DNA of 64,000 nt, taken from positions 28,132 to 92,131 of the forward strand of contig JAHBMJ010003194.1 in NCBI GenBank assembly GCA_018398765.1, in the 5' to 3' direction. Origin of the DNA: Chromera velia. Its lineage: Eukaryota; Sar; Chromeraceae. Position 1 is the stretch's first letter, and each line of letters begins with the position of its first letter. The translations under genes were made by a program, and so were the position numbers. The notes beneath the pieces were generated by a model. That model searched no databases and was not told the origin of the DNA. It worked only from the letters and a program-made list of their open reading frames with translations. Shown in pieces: positions 37,749 through 49,167 of this stretch.

Positions 37749-38510
37749 ATGCTGCGAAGGTTCTTTCGGGGAGACGGGGGGAGCGAAGGGGAGGGTGGAA
37801 GCCCGCCCCCACCCAGCAGGATGCTTACAGGAGACCCCCACAAGGACTTTGAGAACTCCCCTCTCTCTAAGGAGGGGGCTTTCAAGATGCTGAGGACATT
37901 CGTGCTGGCAGATTTCATTACGTTCCTCAATGCATGCTGTGGAACTGCGTGTATATTTCTCTGTATTAACAGTCTGGTCAATCCGGATCGGGCGAACCTT
38001 TACATCTGCATGGCTTTGATTCTTCCTTATGCAAGTCTGTTCTTTGATGTGATGGATGGCGAGGTAGCAAGGTGGAGACAGACACAGTCAATTTTGGGAA
38101 AGGACCTTGACAGTCTCTCGGACATCGTGTCCTTTGCCGTGGCTCCCTCTGTAATTGGGTACACTTTGGGCATGCGGGGGTTGGCCGACGCTTTGTCCAT
38201 GCTGTTCTTTGTGGCCTGCGCAATCGCACGGTTAGCGCGGTATAATGCCACAGCACCTGTGCTTGCCAAGCAGGATGGCAAGGTGCCGTATTATGAGGGA
38301 TTTCCGGTCCCTACAAGTTTGTCCTTGGTGCTTGGATTGGGTGTGTGTTGGTGGATGGGTGCGATCGAAGACCATCTGCCTTTGGGTAAATATCTGACGC
38401 CGGGGGGGTGGACGTGGCATCCTTTGAGTCTCGTTTACTTTTTGTGGGGGGTCCTGATGACGACATCACGATTGCGAATCCCAAAACCGGATATCGGAAA
38501 ACGAATTTGA
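37749..38510 (+). CDS. PSS: CDP-diacylglycerol--serine O-phosphatidyltransferase
   Basis: The ATG at 37749 (MLRRFFRGDGG) opens a 253-residue intronless frame. The CDP-alcohol phosphatidyltransferase signature D-x2-D-G-x2-A-R-x8-G-x3-D-x3-D is complete: DVMDGEVAR, eight residues, then GKDLDSLSD. Several hydrophobic helices surround it (LADFITFLNACCGTACIFLC; LSMLFFVACAIARLARY; LSLVLGLGVCWWMGAI). YYEGFPVPTSL is a usual downstream word of the PssA subfamily. The enzyme transfers phosphatidate from CDP-diacylglycerol to L-serine, giving phosphatidylserine, at an ER-type membrane. The N-terminal 40 residues are low-complexity and charged. There is no obvious signal peptide. Confidence 0.85.
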   Translation: MLRRFFRGDGGSEGEGGSPPPPSRMLTGDPHKDFENSPLSKEGAFKMLRTFVLADFITFLNACCGTACIFLCINSLVNPDRANLYICMALILPYASLFFDVMDGEVARWRQTQSILGKDLDSLSDIVSFAVAPSVIGYTLGMRGLADALSMLFFVACAIARLARYNATAPVLAKQDGKVPYYEGFPVPTSLSLVLGLGVCWWMGAIEDHLPLGKYLTPGGWTWHPLSLVYFLWGVLMTTSRLRIPKPDIGKRI

Positions 38511-38940
38511 CGGTAGCGACTGAAGGCGAAGGCGGGGGCCGGGCATGATTTTTGATTGTCTTGTTCTTGTGGTGACTTGTTCCAGATGCCATTTCTGTGT
38601 GAATAGCTGCATGGATGTGTGAGAGACAGAAAATACAACAGGAATTGATTCAATGCATCTGACCGAGACAGGTTTTGGGTGGAGGTAGACGGTTTAAGAC
38701 TGTGGGGTGGAATTGTATTCTCAAATACGCTCCTTCATGTACCCTCTGTATGATATCCATGTGGGGCGACAGGTTCAAAGATTAATCGATAAAAGTAGAT
38801 CGGGGGTCGGCAAGACAAAACTGCTGCGCGGTTGCTTGCACGACGTAGAAGGATTGACCGAGAGACGGCGAAGATGCCCTGAAAAGAGCAGACTTGAATG
38901 AATCGGATAGAGCGTCCTTCGAAGCTTCAATGATGTGATT
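38511..38940. other. No gene seen
   Basis: Downstream flank of the phosphatidylserine synthase gene, without a convincing open frame. Confidence 0.5.
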
Positions 38941-38971
<31 letters not shown>

Positions 38972-39008
38972 GTATGTCTGTGTGTGCGTGTATGTCTGTG
39001 TGTGCGTG

Positions 39009-39070
<62 letters not shown>

Positions 39071-39079
39071 TGCCTTTGC

Positions 39080-39125
<46 letters not shown>

Positions 39126-39146
39126 GTTTGTGTGTCTTTGCGTGTG

Positions 39147-39235
<89 letters not shown>

Positions 39236-39239
39236 CGCT
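38941..39239. repeat. Composite (TG)n(TA)n(TG)n(CG)n(TG)n(CT)n microsatellite
   Basis: About 300 bp of alternating purine-pyrimidine repeats including (TA)n at 39013-39038 and (CG)n at 39079-39094, then (CT)n to 39232. Confidence 0.97.
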
Positions 39240-39602
39240 CACTCGCTCCCTTGTGTGTGCTTTCGTTAGCTTTTGTGCGTGCCTGCGTGCTTGCAAGCCT
39301 AGTGACGGCCCCTAGTCGTTACTAGAGTCGCTAGCAGGTCATGGTAGAGCTTTGCTTACTAGTAGGCTAGTAGTAGCTAGAATGATTGTTAAGTCATAAG
39401 CGTATAGCTTTAAGCAATTGATATCATGATGTAAGTTAATGATAATTTAATCAATATCGTAGGTTTCTTAAATTAACGTATGTGCGTTTAATACTAGGCT
39501 CGGATTCAATATATATTATATTTCAGGCAAAACGCTAATATGATATAATGTAATATAAACTTAATGTAATATGGGAGGATGAAGATCAGGTTGAAGACCA
39601 GG

Positions 39603-39851
39603 TGTTGTATGCTACAACTTGTGCACCCGCGGCCCCACCCGCGCATGCACCACGCCGACGGCGCCCGACGCAAGCCCTGCCGCGCCCTGCCAATCTAATT
39701 GAACACATTGGACTCAGAAATGCCCGAATAGAACAAATCAGTCTGAATTCATCTGCTGATCGAGTGGAAAAGTCTATGAACAAACCTCTTGCATACTCCT
39801 ACGAGTGAGTAGAACGGACCCGTGAATGCTGCTTCACTGTGGTCTATGTCA
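39603..39851 (+). repeat. 5' LTR
   Basis: Begins TGTTGTATGC, ends CTATGTCA. Same length as the 3' LTR, with 17 differences, all transitions. Confidence 0.93.
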
Positions 39852-39866
39852 TGGTAGCAGATGTGG
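39852..39866 (+). other. Primer-binding site
   Basis: TGGTAGCAGATGTGG directly follows the LTR. The TGGTA-x-CAGA start resembles sites primed by initiator-tRNA-Met. Confidence 0.7.
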
Positions 39867-39953
39867 TTTAAACCGTTTGATCCGCTTCTTACTGCGCAGT
39901 GGTAGAGGACTCTTCTTCGTTTGATCGAGTGGTGCCCTCTCGGCATCTACATA

Positions 39954-41168
39954 ATGGAGTCGACGTCGTCCTCCCCTCGCTACGACCTCTCCTCACTGGT
40001 CAGCCAGCCAGTGTCTGTTGCCTCACTTAACAAAATTCTTGATGCTACGATTGCTCCAGGCAAAGTCTATCCGAAAATCTGCTCGCGCAACAGCACCGAG
40101 ACCGCCATCTCCGGTTGCTCTTCCTCATTTTCCTCGTTGCTTGTTTTGCAAAACCCTGAGAAGGTCACCCCGAACGCTTGCTCTGACCTCTCCAGCATCT
40201 CCACTGTCTTGGATGGTCTCCCTGCAGATGTCCGCGCAGCTGTGAACAGTGCTTTGGCAGCTTTGCGTGCCGCACAGCATTCCGCACTCCTCTCCTTTGC
40301 CTTTCATGGATTCTTTGCGATCCTGGACATTGGAGCCAGCCGCACCTGCTGCACTCGTGGGTGGCTGCGCAAGCGGAAAGAGGAGGACGGGCTCACATGG
40401 ACCGAGCGCCGCTTGCCCCGACCTTCCACCTCCTTGACTGCCAACGGTCAGGTGCCTGTGGAGCTAAAGGCCATTATCCTATGTCGAAGCCCCTCCGGTG
40501 ATCTCTCTCTCGAGGCAGACATCCTGGAAACCAACGCGATCACTCCGGTCTTGATCAGAAATGCGGTATTGATTCCCCTCAAGGCGTTATTTGAGTATGC
40601 CACAGGCATTCTTTCCTTTCCCCATCGCCCCTCTCTGCACTTCCAACGCTCCCCAAACAACTTGTTCTTCCTTGCGTTGTCTCAGCCCCCAGAGCTTCGC
40701 ACAAATGACACCGTCTCTGCCTCCGAACCCACAGAGCCCCGTACCCTCACCATGGCGTCTTCACATTCAGCGCCAACTTTATCCTCTGTTGTGCTCTCAG
40801 AGGACAATGGACGCTATACACCTCTTCCCTGCCCATCCAACTCGAGTCATGCCGAACCGAATGTAGACCCACCCCAGCCGCAGACTGCCGGGCCCTCCCC
40901 GACTGCTCAGTCGGTCGTCTCCAGCCAACCACCCTTGACGATGGTCGTGAGCCCCCGTCTCCTTACCGGACCAGGTCAGCCGTGCTCATGCTGCCACACA
41001 GCTTTTACGACTGATTCAGAAGCTGCAGCATGCCCCGCGTTGCACATCAAGGGTGTGACTGCTGAAAAGAAGAAGCGAAAGCACCGTCTGCGCAAGCGCC
41101 GCCCCCAAAAGGGCAGCCGCTCCCCCGCACTCCCCTCCAGCCTTCGAGTTGGAGGCCATCAGTTTTGA
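39954..41168 (+). pseudogene. Copia gag/protease region
   Basis: The ATG at 39954 opens a 404-codon frame. FAILDIGASRTCC (about 40312-40350) is an aspartic-protease motif of the DTGAS type with Ile in place of Thr/Ser. A CCHC knuckle is not evident; CSCCHTAF near 40984 is a weaker Cys-His cluster. A basic tail (KKKRKHRLRKRR) precedes the end. The integrase frame begins about 20 bases before the stop, in another frame, so either a programmed shift or an indel separates them. Confidence 0.65.
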
Positions 41169-42858
41169 GATGGTCGATGAATTGATTCGTGCCCACCACG
41201 TTGAGATTGGGCATGCAGGCATCACGAAGACCTGGATTTCCCTCCGTCGGGCACTGAAAGGGCACCCCAAAGCCCCCCCTTACGGTATTTCGCGACGAGC
41301 TGTGCAGCGTGCCCTTCAGCCATGCATCAAGGGGGGGACCTGCGCACATGTGAAACCTTGTAATGTTTCTGACGGTTGCACATCTCCCTTGAAGGTCACA
41401 AGTCCCAGGCAGCGCCTGCAAGCTGACCTAGTGTACGGAAAGGCCAACCGCCCTAACGCACGCTATTACCTCACTCTGAAAGACGAGTGGGAAGACAACC
41501 TGCACTATATTGCTGTGCCAGACAGGTGTGCTGCCACCCTTCATGAAGCCTACAAGGGGTGGGCAGCAACCTCAGCGGGGTACTATCCCAATGAGGTTAT
41601 CACGGATTTAGGAAAGGAATTTCAGGGGGACTGGGCAGACTTCTTGTCTCAGATAGAAGTCGGGCATACGCTTGCCCCTATCAGTTGGTACCGGACCCTC
41701 GGGTGCCTCGAGCGCGCCCACATTGAGGTCGATGTAATTCGGCGGGCGATCGTCCACGACAACGGACTGCCCGTTGAGTCATGGCCTGACGTGGTTCAAC
41801 TGGCTGTCGAACGCTACAACCGCCGTCCGGGTCGAGGGGACATTTCTCCTGCGGAACGTTGACACGGTCAGCCCATTGTTTTCCCGAGCATTCAGGCAAT
41901 GCTTGACCTCCTTTCAGCAGAAGAGTTAAAGAATGACCCTTCTTTGCGCACTTTTTCTGTGGGGGATCGGGTGTTGTTCAATCATCCAGAAAAGCAGAGG
42001 GACAAGAGAGAGGATTTGTGGGAAGATACAATCATCAAACAGAGACATGGGGGGCATGTATACACCATTCAGCTGTCTCGCACCCAGCGCTCCACGCTTG
42101 CACACATTCGGTGTCTTCGTCCATCCTCAGAGACCCCCCCTCCCGCCTTCCGTTCTTCCCTGCCGCACCCTTTGAATCCGCCGCACCCCCCCTCCAGCTC
42201 TCCTTCAGATAGTCAGCCCTCCCCGCCTTCACCACCCCATGCTTCATCCCCTATCCCTTCGGCACCGTCTGAGCCCAGCCTCGGTGAGTTGCCTTCCATT
42301 CACGATTTTCATCAGGGAGAAATGATCATCTGGGAGGTCCCCGAGACACAGAAGCGCTTCCTGAGGAAGGTGGCTGAGATTGACGAGAAGACAGAACTCC
42401 CTGAAGTCCATGCGTGGGGCTCTCTCAGGCACGGTACCCTGAAGAACCGCACGTTTGCTCCCATGTGGCGCCGTCCCATGGGGCACCATGTCCGATACCA
42501 GCACCAGCAGCCCCCTTCCCACAACCCTGACATCTGTATCATTGCCTTAGATGAGATTCGAGAGCGTCACATCTCCCTTTCCCCTGAGGGCCGACTCCCC
42601 CATTCTACCGTCTCTACGCATGCCTTCGCATTCTCTGTCGCCCGCACTCCCACCCCCGACTCCCTCTGGAGCATCCCAATCCTTACCGAGATTGTTGCCC
42701 TCTCCGTAACCACTGCTGAATCGGAGTCCCGCCCCTCTCCTGACCCCTCCGTTTGCCCTGCTGCCTTTGCTGCCTCTGCGACCGCCTCCGATCCCTGCAG
42801 CAACGCCACTACACACATCCCGGTCCGCGTTCATGACCTGAAGGACCCTGAGGAATAG
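41149..42858 (+). pseudogene. Copia integrase with C-terminal extension
   Basis: An HHCC-type zinc site (ELIRAHHVEIGHAG, then GGTCAHVKPC) is followed by the DDE core. The first Asp is in LQADLVYG, the second in VITDLGKEF, and the Glu in LGCLERAH. An in-frame TGA at 41860-41862 interrupts HGQPIVFPS, after which the frame continues to VGDRVLFNH and YTIQLSRT, an SH3-like C-terminal domain. A Pro/Ser linker then runs to a TAG at 42856. Integrase joins cDNA ends to target DNA. Confidence 0.8.
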
Positions 42859-44495
42859 GCACAGCACCAAGCGGGGAGGAAGAAGGAGTTAGGGAAGTTT
42901 GAGACTTATGGTGTGAAGGAGAGCATTCCAATCGATGCACTTCCTCCCTCAGCCCATCGCACCGCCATCTCCTTGATCTGGAGGGACACATTGAAGCGCA
43001 TTTTCAAGTTCCGTCTCTGTGCTAACGGCTCCCCCCGCTTCGACCGCCGGTCGGACATTCCCGTTTCCAACGTCACAGCAGCCCAATGGGGTCTCCGCAT
43101 TGCGCTGTGCATTGCTTTCGCCTTTCCTAAATTCAACCCCCCCACTTCCTTCCTCCTTGCCGACATCGAAAATGCCCACTTCATAGCTCCCCGCCCTGAC
43201 TCCCCAAGCGGAGAGCCCACGTATGTGCGGCCCCCTCCTGACCATCCCGAGTACCGTACTCACCTCTGGCTATCTCTGGCTCCTCTTGAAAGCCGTCTAC
43301 GGCCTCAAGGACAGACGGCTTCATCTTTGACCGCCATAGAGACCGTGCGCTCCTCGAGGCAGGGTGGGTGAAGAGCGGGGTTCCGGGCTTGTGGTAGAAA
43401 TGGTCCGGCCAGCCAGGAGCAGAGTCCTCTCGACTGCTTGGCCTATGCGCGACTTTCGTCGACGACCTGGCCGTGATTGGCATTGGGGCATCTCCATCCA
43501 ACCTTGTCGACGAGATTGCATCCAAAGGCCCTTTCACCATCACTAAAGTGAAAACGGATACAAACGGCTGCGCCCGGTGGGCTGGGGTAGACATTGAACT
43601 CCGAGAAGACGAGATCCGTTTGAGTCAGGCAGAGTATAACATTATGCAGTCTCTCTTGCAGACCGTCCCGCCCGGACCCATCCCAAACACTCCGCTTCCC
43701 CCCGATTCTCGCGACCGTCCAGACGACTCCCCCGCTTTGCCTGCTTCCCAGGCCCGCTCATTCCGCTCTCTCTTGGGCGGCCTTGCTTGGGTCGCTCAAG
43801 ACACCCGACCGGACCTTGTTGAGGCCTGCAACGAGCTCAGTCGCTCCGTTGCCTGTCTGACCGAGCGCAGCCTCTCGTATCTCCACGGCGCCGTCCACTA
43901 TGCAGCCGCAACCAAACACCGTACTCTCTACATTCGCAGAGATGATACCCCTAAGCGTTCAGAGCCGTTGGACGTGACTGGGTGGGGGGATGCGGCACTC
44001 GGAACTGCGGGGTGTGCCCACCCCCACCCACACACCGGGTGGTTGATTGCGATCAGAAACTCCCTGATTCATTGGAGGTCCTTTCGACAGCCCCGCATTG
44101 CTCGAAGCAGTGCTCGTGCTGAGCTGTACGCCTTGCACGACTTGGTGGATTTTATGGAGTTTGTTCTTCCCTGCCTGTGGGTCGTCTGGGGAGAGGAAGT
44201 GTCCGACACAGTGCACACTGACGCGCAGGACGTGCTGCACTTAGTTGCCGCAGACCACCCACATCCACGTGAGTGGTCTGTTACCAAGGTTATCGAATCC
44301 CTCCAAGAAAAGCTCCTGGAGCGGTCTTTGTCTACCCTTGTGATACAGTCTCTTGCGTTGCGCGACGCTCTGGATGTATGCTGCATCTGTCTGTATCATA
44401 TTTCAACCGACCTCAACCGCGCTGACCCTTTGACCAAAAACATGGCCCCCACGTTTCTTCTCCCATTCTTTAGCCAACACATCCCCGATGAGTGA
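42859..44495 (+). pseudogene. Copia reverse transcriptase and RNase H
   Basis: The frame continuing past the TAG at 42856 has KFETYGVKESIP, RLCANGSPRFDRRSDIPVS and FLLADIENAHF, as in RVT_2 domains. After a frameshift near 43370 it resumes with LLGLCATFVDDLAVIG, a [YF]VDD catalytic motif. Then come GGLAWVAQDTRPDLVEA and the RNase H part (DVTGWGDAALG, SARAELYALHD, VHTDAQ and HISTDLNRADPLTK). It ends at 44495, just before the polypurine tract. Confidence 0.85.
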
Positions 44496-44511
44496 TCAGA
44501 AGCAAAGTTGT

Positions 44512-44530
44512 AAAAGGAAAGAAAAGAGGA
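44512..44530 (+). other. Polypurine tract
   Basis: AAAAGGAAAGAAAAGAGGA, four bases before the 3' LTR; primes plus-strand synthesis. Confidence 0.85.
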
Positions 44531-44534
44531 TTTG

Positions 44535-44783
44535 TGTTGTATGCCACAACTTGTGCATCCGCGGCCCCGCCTGCGCATGCACCACGCCGACGGCGCCCGA
44601 CACAAGCCCCGCCGCGCCCTGCCGATCTGATTGAACACATTGGACTTAGAGATGTCCGAATAGAACAAATCAGTCTGAATTTATCTACTGATTGAGTGGA
44701 AAAGTCTATGAACAAACCTCTTGCATACTCCTACGAGTGAGTAGAACAGACCCATGAATGCTGCTTCACTGTGGTCTACGTCA
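44535..44783 (+). repeat. 3' LTR
   Basis: Begins TGTTGTATGC, ends CTACGTCA; followed by the CCAGG target duplication. Confidence 0.93.
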
Positions 44784-44788
44784 CCAGG

Positions 44789-45358
44789 GATGAGTCAGAG
44801 AATAAAGATCCGTCCTGCAAAATCTAATGATGACGCGTCTCTTTGGTTGATGCATTTTGAGACGGTTTTTGAAAAGGATTCAGAGGCAAGTTGCTCTTTT
44901 CAGATGAATTAAGAAGGGAAAAAAGACAAACACGGGCCTAGACATAGACGGATTTATATAGATATTATATCATATTATATTATATTTATATTATTATATT
45001 AGGGGAACCCTAAAGATATATATATGTATATATTGAATCCAAGCCTAGGTTTAATATTATTAGTAATGTCACAACCTAGGTCACAACGACTTCAACATGT
45101 AAGAGACGCCACCAAAGTTGATCCAAATTTGATTACAGGATTACATTGTGTAACTCAGTTAAATTTGTGTTCGGGGCTTGAGCCCTAGACCTGCGTGCCA
45201 GTTATCTGACGTCCGCCTTGCACCATATATTCATGCACAAACACCTGATCGACCAAACACCTAGCCTTAGACCTAGCCAAACATACACTCTTTTAATTAA
45301 GTCTCTTTATATAACTCTAATCTAAGCCTATTGAATCCTTCACTCCTATTGAGTCGTA
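44789..45358. other. AT-rich intergenic, no gene seen
   Basis: Contains a TATATT-rich stretch (44950-45000). No supported feature. Confidence 0.5.
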
Positions 45359-46111
45359 CCCTGCAAAAATAAGTGAATTTATAAATGAATTTAAGTGAAT
45401 TTAGGTCTAGAGGTATTTTTTTTTTTTTTTAAAAAAAGCCATTTCCACTTTTTTGTTTTTTGTTTTTTTTAATTCTGATGTCAAACTAAAAAATATGTTA
45501 TTTATTACAATGTTTAAGTGTTGTTGATGTGTTAACAGTGTTGCAAGAATTAACAAGTGTTGTTTCAAACTTTAAGTGTTATTATATTATTGTTTCTTTG
45601 TTATAATGATAAATAAATGTTGTTGCACTGTTATACAACTGCTGCTTATATGTTACAAAGTGTTGCATATGCTTGTCGTGTCTTGACGGAGGTCATCATC
45701 GAAAAGCAAAAAAAAAAAAAAAATGTCCTGGAGACCGTTTTTTTTTTTTTTTTAAATTACCCTTAGATTTAGGGGAATTTACATGAATTTAAGCACTGAA
45801 TTTAGATGAATTTATATGAATTTAAGTAAATTTACAAGTGAATTTTGAAGCTAAATTCACTATGAATTTAGATTTCTAAATTTATTTCGAAATGAATTTA
45901 CAGCTTTTTACATAGGAATTAATTAATGTAAATTCACTTAAATTCATTTCATAGTGAATTTAAAACTAAATTCATTAGTGAATTTGTACTCAGAATTCAA
46001 TTGTAAATTGACTTATATTCATCTAAATTCATCTAAATTTACGGCTTAAATTCACGTAAAATCATCTAAATTCACTTAAATTCATTTGTAAATTCACTCC
46101 TTTTTGCAGGG
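45359..46111. mobile_element. 753-bp inverted-repeat element flanked by TA
   Basis: The left end CCCTGCAAAAATAAGTGAAT and the reverse complement of the right end CCCTGCAAAAAGGAGTGAAT match over about 45 bases with few differences. TA lies on both sides (45357-45358; 46112-46113). Both arms consist of AATTTA/TAAATTCACT words. The core carries long A and T runs (45420-45440; 45705-45755). No transposase is present. The TA duplication fits Tc1/mariner-type mobilisation. Confidence 0.7.
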
Positions 46112-47095
46112 TAGTATTGACTTCAAATTGTCAAGTTAAGCTAGTTATTATGTAAGACTAGTCTAAATGATTGAAAGTATATAGAATTAAGTAATGATTA
46201 TAGCGTTTATACAACTAGGCTCTGCACTTTATAAATAATAATAATAATAAAGAAATAAAAGAAAGTTTCCAATCTTTTAGTCACACACGAATTTAAATGC
46301 CTCATATGCTAGCCAACATCATTCAATTCCTGTAATTCATCAAACAAGCTTTATAATCTAAATTAATTAGAAAAAAAGAACCATGCAGTACCTGAACTGA
46401 GTTCTTTTAGTGCATGTCTGCCGTTCCCTAGATATGTTCCTCATGTTTATGATATCATTGATATATCATGATCCGGCCTAGTGCTCATCTCAATTTCAAT
46501 TGACCGACTAGTTGACATATCAAACATTTTTTCCAGAGAAGTTTTCCGGAGTAAAATCATACCTGACAAGGTCTTAACAAACATCCAGACTGACTCGGTG
46601 GAGCGTACATAAGGCGCGCCGCACTAGAAAAAAAGGGGAGCAGTCCCTGAGTAAAAAATACACAGGCCCGCGTTTACAGAAGATAAGAGAAGTACAAAGG
46701 CATGCATAAAAGCAGTAACCCACGCTCGTGACTTTTGAAAGGAGCAAAAGTAATCTAAACACTCACAAAACTTCACAAAATTACGCTGCATGACATTACA
46801 ACGCACTGCTGAATCACTCACCCACTTCCTTCTTGGAACGAAACAATTTCTCATGCACCCTGAACATCTCTTTCCTTGTGCTCTCCCTCCCGCTCCCCTC
46901 GAAATCCAGACTCATCTCCGTGATCCTTCTACCCCTGCTATTGCTCCTATACTGCACGCTGCCATTGCCGTCGAGTTGCATGTGTGTGGTATCCACACTT
47001 CTTTCCCCCGGGCCCCCTTTCACCCCCTTCACTCGACCAAACAAATGAAGCGACAGTTTCCCGCTTCCGGACCACACATGAGCATCGGCAAGCCT
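46112..47095. other. No gene seen
   Basis: AT-rich in the first half, with an (AAT)n run near 46233-46250. Confidence 0.5.
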
Positions 47096-48579
47096 TCAGA
47101 CGGCGCCAACTTGGATTGGCACGTGGCAGAATGGGCATCGAGGGGGTTGATCTGGGAACTCATTCTGGCTGTGTACAATCCAATTTTGCAGGCAAACCGC
47201 ATGAAAGACGTGCAGAAGGCTGCAATTCATGCGCGGAACCATACTGTCGTGTTCAAATCGATACGCACAGATCACGCACTCATCAGTCAGATTCTGCACA
47301 GCCTCTTCCCCCAGGTCAGCAGCTACATCCAGCCGGTGCAGCTCGTAGGGTCTGACGTGATCCACTTGCATCACCCCCTGGAGATTGGGAGGCATGGCGG
47401 CCTAGATGGCGGCCTCATCTGCTGCATCGTCACCTCTACCACCATGACGGTCGTGAAGACTTCGGTAGTGTTTCAGGAAAGAATGGATGAAAGCCTTAGG
47501 CAGTGACTCATACAGTGTCACGCTGGCTCCAGTGACAATAGCCTTAAAGTTTGCCACTGAAGGCACCGAAAAGCGAACGACAACTGAGTGGGGAGCTGTG
47601 AGGCTGGAAGGCCCACCAAGAGGCCCTGGAGCGGGCGTGCTGCCAGCGGGGGGAGTGGGAGCGCTCGCAACAGGACGGGCAACGGCAGCAGGAGTGGAAG
47701 GGGCGGCCACCTTGCCACCGGAAGGTGGGGGGGTATTGCTCCCTGTCGGCGTGTCACTGGCGGCGCTCGCAGCTCTTGCAGCTGCAACTGCTCCTGCTGC
47801 TGCTCCTATGCCGGCCCCCAGCAGAGCGCTTCCGATCACCTCCCCTACATCCACCCTCCCGGCGAAATCTGGCTGCGTCACCTGCGACACTGCCGAGCTA
47901 CTCGCACCTCCAACTCCTCCAGCGGCGGCTGAAGTCGAAACTGCAACGAGTTTTCCCGCTGCTGCAGTGACGCCGGGCACGACCACAACAGCCACAACAG
48001 CCCCCGCCTCAACCACCCCCCTAAGTGCAGCTGCACCAGAAGCCCAGCCCAACCGCCGAGCTTCTGGGATGTCATTCCGCGAAGCCGCAATGGCGGACCC
48101 AACACCGGCACCAATCAGGCTCAGCTGCATGTACTTCCCCCATTCCTCCTGCGCAGCCCTTCCCCCCTCGGCCATACAATCGCCGAGAGAGTCTCCGCAC
48201 GTCTTCAACTCTGCGAAGACGGGAAGGTTCGCGCAGATGCCCCCACCCACCAGCATGGAACCACATGCTCGCAGACAGCCCTTTCTGCACACACGCATGC
48301 AGGCAGTAGTCGGAATCAGGATGGAGTCACAAGATCGATCAACTGGGGAGATAGACGACAATTGAATTCAAGTCAAGAGGCACGTCATCATGATATCAGC
48401 AGTGGACAAGACACAATCTCTGCCTGGAGCAGCAGCTTACTTGAACAGTTCCGCTCGTTCTGTTTCTCCTCGTGCCTTGCACTCAAGAAACTTGATGAAT
48501 GAGCCCAGAACACTGTTTTCCGCATAGTCCACGACCCATCGCTCCCGAGCTCTCTTAAAATTCCCTGTGAATAAGTCAC
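47096..48579 (-). CDS. Predicted RING-finger protein with Gly/Ala-rich hydrophobic segments
   Basis: Exon 48441-48579 (GDLFTGNFKRARERWVVDYA, donor GTAAGC) joins in phase to an exon starting at 48284 (KGCLRACGSMLVGGGICANL). This exon has three small-residue hydrophobic stretches (LSLIGAGVGSAIAA; VVEAGAVVAVVVVPGV; VIGSALLGAGIGAAAGAV) that could be membrane segments. A TAG at 47402-47404 is followed in the same frame by DECVICAYRF, C-x3-H-x2-H-x2-C and CPFCHVPI, a RING-H2-type finger, ending at 47096. A short intron ending at the CTCCAG near 47378 may remove the stop. RING proteins act mostly as E3 ubiquitin ligases. The start exon lies upstream and was not found. Confidence 0.55.
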
Positions 48580-49167
48580 CTACACAGGAGATTGAAGCCA
48601 AAAACTCGTGAGCGACAATGAATTTCATCGGAAGACGAGGAGACCAAGAGTTTTGTCGCGGGAGAGCTAAGAGGGCGGGGGGGGGGTCCGACCACCCAAT
48701 GAAACGAGATGCGATCTCCTCACAAGCTCAAGCAAGTTGGGACTCTGTTGCCCCTGGAGCGTATGCCGGGTATATCGATATTTGAGGGAGGAAGCTTGTT
48801 AGAGACTTGTGGCTCAGAATTCAAATAAAAATTTTCCTGAGCCGTCTCCTGCATGCGTTCTGATAGCACGCTTTCCGAGCTATATGGATTGAGCTCGGCC
48901 TTTGCCCGCCCGTCAGGCTTCAGCTCGGCCTTGGCCCGCGCCCCCTCTGGTTTCAAGCATCGATGCATTAACGTTAACTGTTGTCAAGGAGGGAGCAGTA
49001 TGGGAGCAGCATACGAGACCTTAGATACCTTATCAGTGCTTTCACAACTCTCTCTAAATCTACACTCTTGCACTTTGAACCGCAGAGCGTTTGAATCACC
49101 TTCGTGTTTCGCTTCAGTTGAATTGATCGAGTATTACCACAAGAATCGGCTTTGCATTAGCTGAGAG
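48580..49167. other. Intergenic between divergent genes
   Basis: Should hold the promoter of the TerD gene and the upstream part of the RING gene. No motif was identified with confidence. Confidence 0.4.

Larger units (their letters stand above)
39603..44783 (+). mobile_element. Ty1/copia LTR retrotransposon, complete but defective
   Basis: Two 249-bp LTRs (TG..CA) flank a primer-binding site, a protease-integrase-reverse transcriptase-RNase H order (copia type) and a polypurine tract. The target duplication is CCAGG at 39598-39602 and 44784-44788, intact. Coding parts are broken by in-frame stops at 41862 and 42858 and by frame changes near 41160 and 43370. The LTRs differ at 17 of 249 positions, so the insertion is not recent. 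Confidence 0.93.

Noticed and set aside
38935-39325. Long open frames of alternating Cys/Val, Ile/Tyr and Ser/Leu
   Set aside because: They are translations of dinucleotide microsatellites; the same is true near 24000, 31300 and 51240.
47487-48365. Plus-strand 292-codon Ala/Pro-rich frame
   Set aside because: Complement of the minus-strand RING gene exon; no splice or start support.
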